A stretch of 57,661 nucleotides of DNA. Origin: CBDUXT01 sp965371245. Its GTDB lineage: Bacteria > Planctomycetota > Phycisphaerae > UBA1845. This document shows, piece by piece, positions 11,153 through 19,975 of the stretch; the stretch's first letter is position 1; every line of letters starts with the position of its first letter. The notes under the pieces are model-generated. The model was given only the letters and a program-made list of their open reading frames with translations. It was not told the DNA's origin and did not search any database. The DNA lies in the NCBI GenBank assembly GCA_965371245.1, contig CBDUXT010000028.1, positions 1 through 57,661 on the forward strand, in the 5' to 3' direction. The translations under genes and the position numbers were made by a program.

Positions 11153-11557
11153 GTTTCTCCCCGGATGCCGCTCGACGTTCGGTTGCAGGCGCGGCCAGCC
11201 GCCGTGATCGCAACCGAACCTACCCCAAATAGCCCGTCGCCCGAACAGGCCGAAGTTACTGGACCTATACTACACGGTTTGACCCCTCTAGTTCAAGTGG
11301 TCGGAGGGGCTGCGTCCCGGTGCATGACGGAATCAGCGGGCAGTTCTCAGAGCACAGGGCGCGAGCCCTGTGACCGGTCTGGTATCGTAGAAGCCCTGTG
11401 CTTGTTCGCATCGTGTCCGTGGGCTTGCGCCCACGGCTCCTACGCAGCGTCGCGCCGTCAAGATGGCTTTGCACGGTCCGCCAAAACTGTCACGGACCCG
11501 CTGTGTCCGCACGCGAACGGGGTTTGGGCACCCGGAGCGGTCGTATCGAGCGGTTTT
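11153..11557. repeat. Intergenic block with two extragenic palindromes
   Basis: A 405-bp gap with no credible gene. It holds a perfect hairpin CACAGGGC-GCGA-GCCCTGTG at 11353-11372 and, at 11415-11494, the second copy of the 80-bp repeat that opens the window (hairpin CCGTGGGC/GCCCACGG at 11417-11436). The glycosyltransferase promoter should lie near 11153-11300 on the minus strand, but no clear site is seen. Confidence 0.8.
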
Positions 11558-12103
11558 CTACCCCACATCCCGACCAATCGCGCCCAGATAGCGGCTCAAC
11601 TGGTCGAGGTGCGACAGGTCGTGTCCGGCCTGGAGCTTCAGCATGAAGCCGAGCGATTCGCCGCCGCGTTCTCCGTGGATCCCCTTTCGGGCGAGCTGGT
11701 CGGCGCTGGTGCGCCGCCATCGGTCGATGTTCACGAGTCGCAGTGCCGCGAACATGTCCGTCAGGTCGGCCGGGTCGCGCTCGTTGTGCCGCAGCGCTGT
11801 CACCCATTGATCCTGATCCAGCGGCACAAGCGTCGGCTCGTCTTCGCAGAGGATGTGGTGGATCCGAAAACCGAAGATCCACTCGCTGTCGGTCAGATGG
11901 CCGATGATCTCGGTGGGCGTCCACTTGCCCTCGAACGGCCGCCGGCAAAGCGTGGAACGTTCGTTTTCGCCAACGATGCGTTTCAGCTCCCCCGCCGTTC
12001 GCGACAAGACCTCAATCGGGTCGGCGTCGCCGAGTAAATCAAACTGCTTGCCCACGTAGGCCTGCTTGTCCGGCATGGACGAGTTGTCGGTCTGTTGGTT
12101 CAA
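11558..12103 (-). CDS. DinB family protein
   Basis: A 181-residue four-helix-bundle protein of the DinB/YfiT superfamily, often metal-dependent thiol transferases. KWTPTEIIGHLTDSEWIFGFR and the late HDLSHLDQL carry the histidines expected for the metal triad (one in helix 2, two near the end). I chose a TTG start at 12103: GGAGG lies just upstream, and TTG overlaps the TGA of the hydroxylase gene (TTGA), suggesting translational coupling. An ATG at 12076 would give a 172-residue product without a clear ribosome-binding site. The function within the pair is unknown. Confidence 0.75.
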   Translation of the reverse strand: MNQQTDNSSMPDKQAYVGKQFDLLGDADPIEVLSRTAGELKRIVGENERSTLCRRPFEGKWTPTEIIGHLTDSEWIFGFRIHHILCEDEPTLVPLDQDQWVTALRHNERDPADLTDMFAALRLVNIDRWRRTSADQLARKGIHGERGGESLGFMLKLQAGHDLSHLDQLSRYLGAIGRDVG

Positions 12104-12726
12104 GATTTCGCCTCCGTTCCCGGAGTTTCGGCGGAACCGCGGGGCTTCCGCGCGCAGGCGGCGAAGGTGCCGAACACGATATCCCAAAGCGGCGTGGTCA
12201 CACCGAACCCGCGATTCCAATTCTGATGGTGATGACGGGCATGATAACGGGCGGTCGCCCCCAGCCAAAGAACGCGAAAGCCGGAATGCGCGGCCAAGTG
12301 GACGGCCTCGTACCAAAGATATCCGGTGACCAGACCCGCTTGTAACGCGACCGCCCGCGGGAGATCGCCAACGATCGCCCATACGAAGGCAAAGAGAACG
12401 GCGGAAAGGGGAATGCTCCCGCACAGCTGGATGACCGAGTGTTCGAGGTCGTCCGGCTCGCGATGGTGGCGAAGGTGGGCGGAGTCCTGAAGCTGCGCGA
12501 GAGGCTTGATCCGCGTCGGCACGTGCATCGTCCGATGAAGAACCCACTCGAGAAGCGTCCAGGCGAACAGCCCCGCCCCCGACCAGCAAAGCGCGAGGGG
12601 CGCCGAGAGTTGTTCTTGAGATCGCAGCCAACAAAGACAGCCCACCACGCACGGGAGGAACACCAGAAACGGCCGGTTGCGAAGCAGCCAGTTGTTGAGG
12701 TTCGCGGTCACGAGTGCTCCACCCAT
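12100..12726 (-). CDS. Fatty acid hydroxylase/sterol desaturase superfamily protein
   Basis: Integral-membrane di-iron enzyme candidate, 208 residues. The histidine clusters of the family are visible in order: HRTMH, HLRHH, a lone HLAAHS and YHARHHH. They are interspersed with hydrophobic segments at about residues 20-35, 45-62, 105-125 and 130-150. Such proteins hydroxylate or desaturate lipids, carotenoids or sterol-like substrates at the membrane. It overlaps the DinB gene. The substrate is not predictable. Confidence 0.85.
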   Translation of the reverse strand: MGGALVTANLNNWLLRNRPFLVFLPCVVGCLCWLRSQEQLSAPLALCWSGAGLFAWTLLEWVLHRTMHVPTRIKPLAQLQDSAHLRHHREPDDLEHSVIQLCGSIPLSAVLFAFVWAIVGDLPRAVALQAGLVTGYLWYEAVHLAAHSGFRVLWLGATARYHARHHHQNWNRGFGVTTPLWDIVFGTFAACARKPRGSAETPGTEAKS

Positions 12727-12806
12727 CGGTCGGCCCGACCTCTTACGATTCGGGGCGGCCTAACCGGCCCGTCATAATACCGCCCGGAGGCCGGCGAGGC
12801 GCGTAC

Positions 12807-12861
12807 GGCGGGCTATTGCCCACCTTCTTGCTTGGAGCCGGACGGCGGGCAATAGCCCGCC
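12807..12861. repeat. Paired GGCGGGC-TATT-GCCCGCC extragenic palindromes
   Basis: Two inverted repeats of the same family: a slightly degenerate GGCGGGC-TATT-GCCCACC at 12807-12824 and a perfect GGCGGGC-AATA-GCCCGCC at 12844-12861, in opposite loop orientation. The same pair arrangement recurs at 15350-15412 and 28891-28935, with a single copy at 29051-29068. They lie upstream of the hydroxylase gene and the PadR gene. Confidence 0.85.
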
Positions 12862-12947
12862 CTACTCGGTGCGGTCGCCCCGCCACTTGCCAAAGCGACA
12901 ATAAAACACTGAAATCGGCCAATATTTTCGCCATACTATATAACTAA

Positions 12948-12969
12948 TGATATACAAAGAGTGATATAC
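12948..12969 (+). promoter_or_regulatory. Putative PadR operator (direct repeats)
   Basis: TGATATAC occurs twice, at 12948-12955 and 12962-12969, in an AT-rich stretch ending 7 nt before the PadR start; ATACTATATA lies just upstream. The AT-rich island stands out from the GC-rich neighbourhood. PadR regulators commonly repress their own operon through such sites, so autoregulation is likely, but it is inferred from position only. Confidence 0.5.
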
Positions 12970-12976
12970 TGACGCC

Positions 12977-13573
12977 ATGAGCCTCGAACACATACTTCTC
13001 GGATTGTTACAGCGACCCGCCAGCGGGTACGACCTGAAGGCGACCTTCGACGGCACCGTTCGCCATTTTTGGGCGGCGGAGTTGAGCCAGATTTACACGA
13101 CGCTCCAGCGCATGGAACGTACGGGTTTGTTGAAGAGCCGAGCCGAGCCGTCGGCGAAGGGGCCGGCACGGAAGGTCTACTCCGTGACGCCTACCGGGCG
13201 GCGGGCGCTGCGCGCCTGGCTCACCGACGCGCCGAAGGTAAACGACCAGCGATACACCTACCTCGCCCAGCTCTTCTTTATGGATTCGTTGAGCAGCCTC
13301 GACCAAACGCTCGCGTTCACGACTTCGCTTCGCGAGACGCGGGCCGACGCGCTCAAAACGTTCCGGGCGATCGAGCGCCAGTGGCTCGCCGAGGCCAACG
13401 GCTCCGTGGACGACATGTCCGACGAAAACTTTCATCAATATGTAACCCTGCGGGCGGGCATACACACCATGGCCGCCAGGCTGAGATGGTGCGACGAGAC
13501 CATCCGCATGATTAAGCAGCGCGCCGACCGACAACGCAACGGTCGCGGCCAACGGAAAGGAAACACGAGATGA
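12977..13573 (+). CDS. PadR family transcriptional regulator
   Basis: A 198-residue regulator. The N-terminal winged helix-turn-helix (about 1-80) starts MSLEHILLGLLQRPASGYDLKATF and contains QIYTTLQRMERTGLL and YSVTPTGRRALRAWL, all typical of PadR. The C-terminal half is the helical Vir_act_alpha_C-type dimerisation domain. The stop overlaps the CocE-like gene by 4 bp (ATGA), so the pair is an operon and the hydrolase is the likely regulated gene. Tandem AT-rich repeats just upstream are candidate operators. Confidence 0.92.
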   Translation: MSLEHILLGLLQRPASGYDLKATFDGTVRHFWAAELSQIYTTLQRMERTGLLKSRAEPSAKGPARKVYSVTPTGRRALRAWLTDAPKVNDQRYTYLAQLFFMDSLSSLDQTLAFTTSLRETRADALKTFRAIERQWLAEANGSVDDMSDENFHQYVTLRAGIHTMAARLRWCDETIRMIKQRADRQRNGRGQRKGNTR

Positions 13574-15306
13574 CGAGCATCACTGCCAAGCGTCTAACGG
13601 TTCTGACCCTACTGATCGGGCTCGGCGCCCTGCCAAGGATCACGACCGCACAGCCCAAGTTCGTCAAACGCACGAACGTGAAGGTGCCCATGTCGGACGG
13701 CGTGAATCTGGCGGCCGACGTCTACCTGCCCCGCGCCAAGGGCAAGTTCCCCACGATTCTCGTGAGAACCCCCTATTCCAAGGGTGGCATGGCGTTTTTC
13801 GCAGAGCCGATGGTCAAGCAGGGCTACGCCATTGTTGTACAGGACGTGCGCGGACAGCAGGCGTCCGAGGGGACGTTCATTCCCTTCATCCATGAAAAGA
13901 AGGACGGGACCGAGACACTCGACTGGGTGGCCGACCAGCCCTGGTGTGACGGAAAGATCGGGATCTGGGGCTCGTCCTATCTGGCCTATTGTGCCCTTAT
14001 CCTGGCACCGGAACAGCATCCCAACCTCGCCGCCATCGTCAACATCTCCGGATGGGGCGACACCCTGGAGATGACCGCGCCCGGCGGGGCGATGCAACTG
14101 AATGTTGCGCTTCCGTGGACGCTCTCGAATCAGATTCGAGGCCAGGGCTCGGTCCAACGGTTCAAGTGGGCGGAGGTGTTCAAGACGGTGCCGGTGACCG
14201 ACATCCCCAAGTCGATGGGGATCCAGAGCGCACAATGGGAGGGAATCGTCAAGATGTTCGGCAGCGATGTTCTGACGGAGACGGCCGGCATCAGCGGCGG
14301 GTTCAACCGGATTCATGTTCCGATTTTTCACCTGACGGGATGGTACGACTTCGTCGCGCGGCACACCCTGGATGCGTATGAGGGGATCGACCGCGCCGGC
14401 GGCGCCAAGCAGAAGCTGTTTGTTGCCCCATGGCGCCACGATCAGCAATGGCTGGACATCACCACCGTCGGCGACGAGGACTTCGGTCCCAACGCGAAGC
14501 CGGGGCTGGACAAAATGCTTGCGATGTCGATGCGCTGGTTCGACCGGTGGCTCAAGGATAAGAAAAACGGGGTCGATACGGAGAAACCCGTCGAGCTGTT
14601 CATCATGGGCGAAAACGATTGGCGCCGGTTCGATCGGTGGCCGCCGCGTGGCGTGAAATACCAACCGTGGCACTTCGACAGCAGCGGAAGCGCGAACACC
14701 TCGGCCGGCGACGGTCGCCTAGGTCCACAGGCGCCCGGCGGGAAGAAACCCGACACGTTCGTTTACGACCCGATGGACCCCGTGCCCACGGTCGGCGGCG
14801 CGAACATTCATTTTTTTCTCGACAACCTGGGCATCAAGGATCAGCGATTGGTGGAGCGGCGGGAAGACATGCTGGTATACACGTCGCCGCGACTGACCGA
14901 AGACTTGGTCCTTGCCGGTCCGCTTCAGGCCGTTGTGTTTGCCGCGACCGAGGGGCGACACACGGACATCACGGCCAAGCTGGTCGAGGTCCGCTCGGAC
15001 GGATACGCCCGCATCATCGAGGATGGCATCCGCCGCGGCCCCGACCCGATCGATGGCCAGGCCGTCGATCTGATGGAACCGGGCAAGGTGTATCGCTTCA
15101 CCATCGACATGGGCGCCACGGCCATCAGAATTCCGAAGGGCCATCGGTTGCGCGTCGAGGTGTCAAGCAGCAACTTTCCCAAGTACACGCGTAACCCCAA
15201 CACCGGTGAGGTTCCGGAACGGGCCACGGAGTTTCGGAAGGTCCAACAGACGATCTATCATACGAGCCAGTATCCATCGCACGTGGTCCTGCCGGTGCTC
15301 AAGTAA
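13570..15306 (+). CDS. CocE/NonD family hydrolase, secreted
   Basis: A 578-residue alpha/beta hydrolase of the X-Pro dipeptidyl-peptidase S15 type. A Sec signal peptide is visible (residues 1-28, cleavage after TTA). GSSYLAY holds the nucleophile Ser136 in a GxSY setting, the FVAPWRHDQQW region contains the candidate His, and a C-terminal jelly-roll domain (about 350-578) ends in SSNFPKYTRNPNTG, typical of this family. Members cleave esters or amides, including peptidyl and acyl substrates. It is translationally coupled to a PadR regulator. The natural substrate is unknown. Confidence 0.88.
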   Translation: MTSITAKRLTVLTLLIGLGALPRITTAQPKFVKRTNVKVPMSDGVNLAADVYLPRAKGKFPTILVRTPYSKGGMAFFAEPMVKQGYAIVVQDVRGQQASEGTFIPFIHEKKDGTETLDWVADQPWCDGKIGIWGSSYLAYCALILAPEQHPNLAAIVNISGWGDTLEMTAPGGAMQLNVALPWTLSNQIRGQGSVQRFKWAEVFKTVPVTDIPKSMGIQSAQWEGIVKMFGSDVLTETAGISGGFNRIHVPIFHLTGWYDFVARHTLDAYEGIDRAGGAKQKLFVAPWRHDQQWLDITTVGDEDFGPNAKPGLDKMLAMSMRWFDRWLKDKKNGVDTEKPVELFIMGENDWRRFDRWPPRGVKYQPWHFDSSGSANTSAGDGRLGPQAPGGKKPDTFVYDPMDPVPTVGGANIHFFLDNLGIKDQRLVERREDMLVYTSPRLTEDLVLAGPLQAVVFAATEGRHTDITAKLVEVRSDGYARIIEDGIRRGPDPIDGQAVDLMEPGKVYRFTIDMGATAIRIPKGHRLRVEVSSSNFPKYTRNPNTGEVPERATEFRKVQQTIYHTSQYPSHVVLPVLK

Positions 15307-15349
15307 CGAACGTGGACCGTGGGCTTATGAGTTTCCTCGCGCAGCGTAG

Positions 15350-15412
15350 GGCGGCATATTGCCCGCCGTCGTGAAGGCGACCGTGGACCCGGACGGCGGG
15401 CAATAGCCCGCC
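15350..15412. repeat. Paired GGCGGGC/GCCCGCC palindromes after the hydrolase gene
   Basis: A near-perfect copy GGCGGCATATTGCCCGCC at 15350-15367 and a perfect GGCGGGC-AATA-GCCCGCC at 15395-15412, in the opposite-loop pair arrangement seen at 12807-12861. They sit 45-105 nt after the hydrolase stop and could form transcript-end hairpins, but no T-tract follows. Confidence 0.85.
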
Positions 15413-15500
15413 CTATTCATAAAAGGCATGACCCGGTCAACTGCGCATAACGATCGGGGGAGATCCTTCGCTCGCTACGTCCTGGCTCCTGGTGTCCGGT

Positions 15501-15557
15501 CTCGTTGCCGTGCACCGGTCTAGTTGCCGTGCATCGGTCTAGTTGCCGTGCACCGGT
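15501..15557. repeat. Three tandem 19-bp repeats
   Basis: Units at 15501-15519, 15520-15538 and 15539-15557 share CTAGTTGCCGTGCACCGGT with single-base changes, and a partial unit precedes them. No gene covers the region. Such a short array may be a slippage-prone minisatellite; no function is visible. Confidence 0.8.
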
Positions 15558-15699
15558 CCAGGCGTCTCGATCGGCCCATCTATGCAACTGTGCCGGCTCC
15601 GGATAAGCGGCCGACTCAGCGAGCATCTTCATACTTCGCCGTGGCCGCATCATGCCCGACCCGGAGCGCACCCGTCAATCCGGACCGCGTGTGCCAGTC

Positions 15700-16137
15700 A
15701 GAGCCATAGGCGCCAGCCCACGGACACGACGTCCGTACCGTTCAGAGCCGTGGGCGCCAGCCCGCGGACACGACGTCCGCACCGTTCAGAGCCGTGGGCG
15801 CCAGCCCACGGACACGGCATCCGCACCGTTCAGAGCCGTGGGCGCCAGCCCACGGACACGACGTCCATGCCAACCGGTGTCACCGGGCTCGCGCCCGGTG
15901 CTCTGTTTGCTGCCCGATCATCACATGGTCGATACGGATCTGCGCTCTCCGTCCTCGCTACTCCCGGTCCGTACTCGCCCACTGCGCACAACCGATGCGG
16001 ACCGCGTGTGCCAATCAGAGCCGTGGGCGCCAGCCCACGGACACGGCGTCCGTACCGTTCTGAGCCGTGGGCGCCAGCCCACGGACACGACGTCCATGCC
16101 AGCCCGTGTCACCGGGCTGGCGCCCGGTGCTCTGTCA
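15700..16137. repeat. Tandem array of 44-bp palindromic units with a higher-order duplication
   Basis: Contiguous 44-bp units begin at 15700, 15744, 15788 and 15832, and again at 16017 and 16061. Each holds the hairpin CCGTGGGC-GCCA-GCCCACGG followed by a conserved tail. The last unit of each block runs into a second palindrome, ACCGGGC-TCGC-GCCCGGT or a variant, ending in GTGCTCTG. The lead-in GGACCGCGTGTGCCA also recurs (about 15682 and 15999), so the whole composite element is duplicated. There are no unique spacers. The gap from 15307 to 16452 has no credible gene. Confidence 0.85.
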
Positions 16138-16281
16138 CTGCTCGGTCTGCACTCTTACGCCACCGCGCAGTGTACTCCCATGCCTAATCCGTCAACACGG
16201 ATTCCGGACGCCTCGCGCGCCGGTCTCGCTCGCCAACAGGTAGCGTCAGATCATGGCACTGCGCGTCATGCCGGACGCGCG

Positions 16282-16318
16282 CAAAAAGAGAGCCCGGCGA
16301 CATCAACCCGCCGGGCTC
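16282..16318 (-). terminator. Rho-independent terminator after the RTX lipoprotein gene
   Basis: On the minus strand a 10-bp GC-rich stem GAGCCCGGCG/CGCCGGGCTC (plus-strand 16290-16299 and 16309-16318) encloses a loop of about 9 nt. It is followed directly by TCTTTTT (16283-16289 complement). It lies about 135 nt past the stop of the minus-strand gene ending at 16453 and closes that transcription unit. Confidence 0.85.
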
Positions 16319-16334
16319 CGTGATCCATCCAATC

Positions 16335-16390
16335 CGTCGGGTCGATGACCCGGCCTACCGAACTTCGCCGGGTCGATGACCCAACCTACC
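16335..16390. repeat. GGGTCGATGACCC palindromes, two copies
   Basis: Two copies of GGGTCGATGACCC followed by CGGCCTACC or CAACCTACC lie near 16341-16358 and 16370-16388, between the terminator and the lipoprotein stop. The same family occurs near 51366-51381 and 51556-51575. Confidence 0.75.
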
Positions 16391-16452
16391 TTGCTCTCGC
16401 ATGGCCCGCCAGAGCGGCCCCTACGATTTCGGGCGCTGTCCGCCCGAATCCG

Positions 16453-19152
16453 TTACTTGAAGTCAGACGCACTGAGACTGTCAGCCGCCACGAGGTTTAG
16501 AGTGGCCGCAAGCGTCAGCTCGCCTGCGGTCACGTTGGCACCGGCACCCGTGAATTCCCAAACCGCCGCGCCGCCCCCAGTCGTGTAAACCACAAACAGA
16601 AGCTTGTCTGCGGCGGCGATGGAACCGTTGGTGGCGGTAGTTCCAAGTGCCGTCACCACGTTGGCCGCCGTCTGCGTGGCTACCGTCGTCCCGGTCAGTT
16701 CGAAGATTCCGGTCGCGGCAAGGATCGCCGTGCCTGCCGTGGCGCTCTGGAACGCATTGACGTCGGCCGGTGCCGTGGTCACGGCGTCAATAGACTTCAG
16801 GGCCGTGTTCCAATCGAAGAAGTCCACACCTGGCGCGTAATCGGTGATCGTGTCTGGTACGTCCGCAACAACCATCGAGAACGTGTTTGCACCGCCGCCG
16901 CCTGCCAGCGTATCGCTACCGACGCCGCCGGCCATAGTGTCGTCCTGCGGGCTACCGGTCATGTCATCGACCGCACCCGACCCGGTCACCGTCAGCTTTC
17001 CGCCGAAGGTGCCGGCCTTGACAATCGCCGAAGTCCCAATGGCGGTAATGGTCAGGTTCTTCGAACCGAACACGTTGACCGTGCCACCGGCGTTCTTGAT
17101 CACATTGGCGACCGAATTGCCATCCACTCCCTCGGACGTGATGTTGACCGTCTCGTGGTCCGTCGCGTCCAGTGCCGTCGAAAGCGCGACGAACGCCTTT
17201 CCGTTCAACTCAACATTGGCAACATTGGACAGCGTGTCGGTCTTTTCGTCGATATCGAGGGTCGTCTTCGACGCAATGACCTTAACCGAATCGCTGTCGG
17301 TCGAGCCATCAATATTCACCGTGCTGGAGGCACCGGAGGCAACGATCGTGGCGATCGTGCCGACGAAGTCCATGTCCACGATCGAGGAGGCGTGAGTAAC
17401 CTCCAGGTATTTGATCTGCAACGCGGCGGCAACGGCTGTCGCCAGCGCTCCGGCGCCCGTCACGTTTTGCGAGATGGCCAGCGTGTTGTCGCCGGCGTTT
17501 CCATCGACCGAGTCGCCCGCGCCCAGCGTGGCGGCGAAGTTGAATCGGTCGTTGCCAGAACCGCCGATGCACGTGGTGTTCCCCGCGGCCACCGAAACAT
17601 CCAGGTCACCGGTGAGCCCGTTGGCATCGAATTTCGTGGCGTCTGCGACTGCCGTAGTGTTGCCCAGGACTAGCGATGAACCACCCGTAACGAACACGTT
17701 CTTGAGATCGTTGTCACCACTGGTCAACTCGCTGATTTCGTTGTCACCGGTGACATTGAAGGTGATGTCTTCGAAGCCCTCGGTGACCGTCGCACCCTGA
17801 ACGTCGAATATGGCCAGGTCGGCGCCGTTCAGATCCACGGTAACAGCATCCGCCCCAGTGTTGACGACCGTATCCTTGAACTGGGCGTGGAAATCCTCTA
17901 CGCCGTTGCCACCATTCACACCGAGCGTGACCGAGTTCTGAATCTTGTCCAGGGTCAGGTCCGAGCTCCCGTTGTTGTACACCATGTGCGTGGCCCCAAT
18001 GATGTTCGAGACATCCCAGGTGGTCGCGGCCGTTGTGCTACGAACCTGAATGGTCTGCGTGTTGACGACGTCGATCGAGGGAATCGGGCTGGCACTCGAT
18101 ATGACGTTGAACGTATTGTTTCCGGCCAACGGATCGACCTGGTCGCCCAGGTTGATGGTGCTCGTGGCACCGCCGTCAAAGGTGCCGGTCACGGTGTCGT
18201 CACCGGTCGTCACACCGTCCGGGCCGATGTCAATCGCCGTTGTGAGAACCACATTCGCCCCAGGTGTGATTACGGTATCACAGGCGTCCGTTGTTTCGTT
18301 GCAGGTCTCGAACGCGCTGCATGGGTCGCCGCCGGATGTGCAGACCAAGCTCACGCACGTCTCGGCACCGTTGCAGAACAGCCCGTCGTCCGTGCAGTCC
18401 GCATCCACCGCACAGGTGACTACTGTCGTGCAGGAGTCGTCGGCCTCGACGCAGGTTTCGCCGGCGGGGCAGGGATCGCCGGACGACGAGCAAGCATTCG
18501 TCGCTTCGTCGCAGCTCTCGGCTCCGTCGCAGAAGAGCCCGTTGTCGCCACACGGGGCCGTTCCTGCGCTGCATGCACCGGAGGCAACGTCGCAGGTCTC
18601 CGCACCGTCGCAGAAGACGCCGTTGTCGCACTCACTGCTGCTGGAGCACGTGATGGCCACGCAACCATCCGCGGGGTCGCAGGTCTCACCAACCGCACAG
18701 GTCACGGGTGTATCATCGCACATGCCGTCGGCCGGGTTGCAGGCGCTGGTCGAGCAGGCATCGGGAGGCGTGCAGACCAGATCGGTGCCAGCCACGCAGC
18801 CGGTGGTCGCGTCACACGTCTCGTCGCCGTTGCACGGGTCACCGTCATCGCAGTCGGCGTCGGTCGTGCAGGAAGGAGCGCACGAGTCGTTGGCCTCGTC
18901 GCACGTCTCGCCCGCGGCACAGGCGTCGTTGCTGGAGGCGCAGAAGCCATCGCTTCCGCACGACTCCGTGCCGTTACAGAAGTTGCCGTCGTCCGCGCAT
19001 GGCGTGGCAGAGTCGCACGCCACCGGCCCGACGACCGGACAGCCCGCCAGAAGCACAAGCACGCCGAAAACGCCACAAACCGGACCCCAAAGGGCCGCAC
19101 TGCGCGCCAGGGCCCGCATCTTGGTGTTACCTGATCCGTTCAAAGCTAGCAT
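16453..19152 (-). CDS. Large Cys-rich, RTX-containing surface lipoprotein
   Basis: An 899-residue exported protein. The N-terminus has a hydrophobic signal ending in the lipobox LAGC (Cys38), so lipid anchoring is predicted. About residues 45-295 form a Cys-rich stalk of degenerate repeats around DDGLFCNGAETC-type cores, an EGF-like disulphide pattern known from planctomycete and myxobacterial surface proteins. The rest is Asp/Gly/Thr-rich beta structure with RTX-like calcium-binding nonapeptides (GGSGNDRFNF, and AGGVGSDTLAGGGGANTF). The ending, AADSLSASDFK, resembles the C-termini of Caulobacter-type S-layer/RTX proteins. A GGAGG 9 nt upstream supports the start. The likely role is cell surface or S-layer-like; no T1SS gene is nearby. 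A strong terminator follows. Confidence 0.7.
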   Translation of the reverse strand: MLALNGSGNTKMRALARSAALWGPVCGVFGVLVLLAGCPVVGPVACDSATPCADDGNFCNGTESCGSDGFCASSNDACAAGETCDEANDSCAPSCTTDADCDDGDPCNGDETCDATTGCVAGTDLVCTPPDACSTSACNPADGMCDDTPVTCAVGETCDPADGCVAITCSSSSECDNGVFCDGAETCDVASGACSAGTAPCGDNGLFCDGAESCDEATNACSSSGDPCPAGETCVEADDSCTTVVTCAVDADCTDDGLFCNGAETCVSLVCTSGGDPCSAFETCNETTDACDTVITPGANVVLTTAIDIGPDGVTTGDDTVTGTFDGGATSTINLGDQVDPLAGNNTFNVISSASPIPSIDVVNTQTIQVRSTTAATTWDVSNIIGATHMVYNNGSSDLTLDKIQNSVTLGVNGGNGVEDFHAQFKDTVVNTGADAVTVDLNGADLAIFDVQGATVTEGFEDITFNVTGDNEISELTSGDNDLKNVFVTGGSSLVLGNTTAVADATKFDANGLTGDLDVSVAAGNTTCIGGSGNDRFNFAATLGAGDSVDGNAGDNTLAISQNVTGAGALATAVAAALQIKYLEVTHASSIVDMDFVGTIATIVASGASSTVNIDGSTDSDSVKVIASKTTLDIDEKTDTLSNVANVELNGKAFVALSTALDATDHETVNITSEGVDGNSVANVIKNAGGTVNVFGSKNLTITAIGTSAIVKAGTFGGKLTVTGSGAVDDMTGSPQDDTMAGGVGSDTLAGGGGANTFSMVVADVPDTITDYAPGVDFFDWNTALKSIDAVTTAPADVNAFQSATAGTAILAATGIFELTGTTVATQTAANVVTALGTTATNGSIAAADKLLFVVYTTGGGAAVWEFTGAGANVTAGELTLAATLNLVAADSLSASDFK

Positions 19153-19975
19153 TCTCGAAAACCTCCACTAGAAGTTTGTGGCGTGCAAAGAACTCACACG
19201 CTGACATTCGTAAGGAAAGAAACGTCACGATAAACAATCCATCGCGTGATCCGTGCCTCGACCTCGCAAACCGCCTGCGAGGTGCGGGGCACAAACCACG
19301 TGAACCGCGCCACGACCCAAGGAGCGACCGATAACCTTTCGGAGCCCCAGCGGGCTTGGCTCCTCGCCGTCCAGTTCTTTTCGACAGCGTGTGGTCGCAA
19401 ATCCTCTAATTCATAAAAACATTACCGAACTTTAGGTCATTCCGACATCGCGCCATGTTCAGAACGACCGGCCTCGCCCGCGTCGTTGTATCCGCGCCAC
19501 CTTCCCCAACGAACGAAGAGGCAGTGCTCCTTAAAGCACCGCGGGCGAATTGTAGGAATTGGCCCAGGCAAGTCAACCACGAATTCCAAAACATTTCGCC
19601 CACGCAGGTGGCGCCGCGCCCCAAGAGACGTCTCGGAGCGGACACATCGCCTGGATGTTGCTTGGTCATCGGTCGAGGCTGCATTCTGGCTTGAACAAAG
19701 ATGCGGGCAGAACAAGCCGAACACACGCCCCCGGGGGCGATGTCCGGCGAGCCGTGTACGGCTTGTTACCGCCGACGGAATCCGACTTGCTCAGCAGAAA
19801 GACCGCATTAACCTCCTGTTATCAAGGTCTTTATGGCGTCTTTGACGGCTTGTCGGACGAGATATCACAGCAACCGAGCAGAAGGGCAGGTCGTTGTTCC
19901 GTGTAAGCGGAACGTTGACCTGCCACGGGGCGAGGTAGGTGAACCCCCCCGGCATGGCCGCGAGAACCACCTTCC
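19153..19975. other. Intergenic region without a supported gene
   Basis: About 820 bp between the lipoprotein gene and coaB, which both lie on the minus strand. Overlapping short frames exist on both strands, but none shows a recognisable protein. The stretch near 19405-19445 is AT-rich and may hold the lipoprotein promoter, though I could not place -35/-10 boxes confidently. A two-part hairpin lies at 19885-19924. Confidence 0.6.
19885..19924. repeat. Two-part hairpin downstream of coaB
   Basis: The outer stem GGCAGGTC/GACCTGCC (19885-19892 with 19917-19924) and the inner stem GTTCCG/CGGAAC (19896-19901 with 19908-19913) are separated by symmetric GTT internal loops. It sits about 50 nt after the coaB stop. 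There is no T-run, so it may be a processing or stability hairpin or another extragenic palindrome family. Confidence 0.7.

Noticed and set aside
12064..12652. Long N-terminal extension giving a 364-residue DinB protein
   Set aside because: The extra part is a shifted-frame reading of the hydroxylase gene; a TTG with GGAGG at 12103 fits better.
15700..16137. Possible CRISPR array
   Set aside because: The 44-bp units are directly contiguous, degenerate and palindromic with no unique spacers, and no cas gene is in the window.
15543..16323. Two overlapping plus-strand frames of over 210 residues
   Set aside because: They are translations of the palindrome array and its flanks, with repeated RGRQPTDT-type strings and no protein family.
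17887..19134. 415-residue open frame on the plus strand
   Set aside because: It is antisense to the Cys-rich repeats of the RTX lipoprotein; its repetitive Ala/Val/Gly-rich product mirrors the repeat structure.
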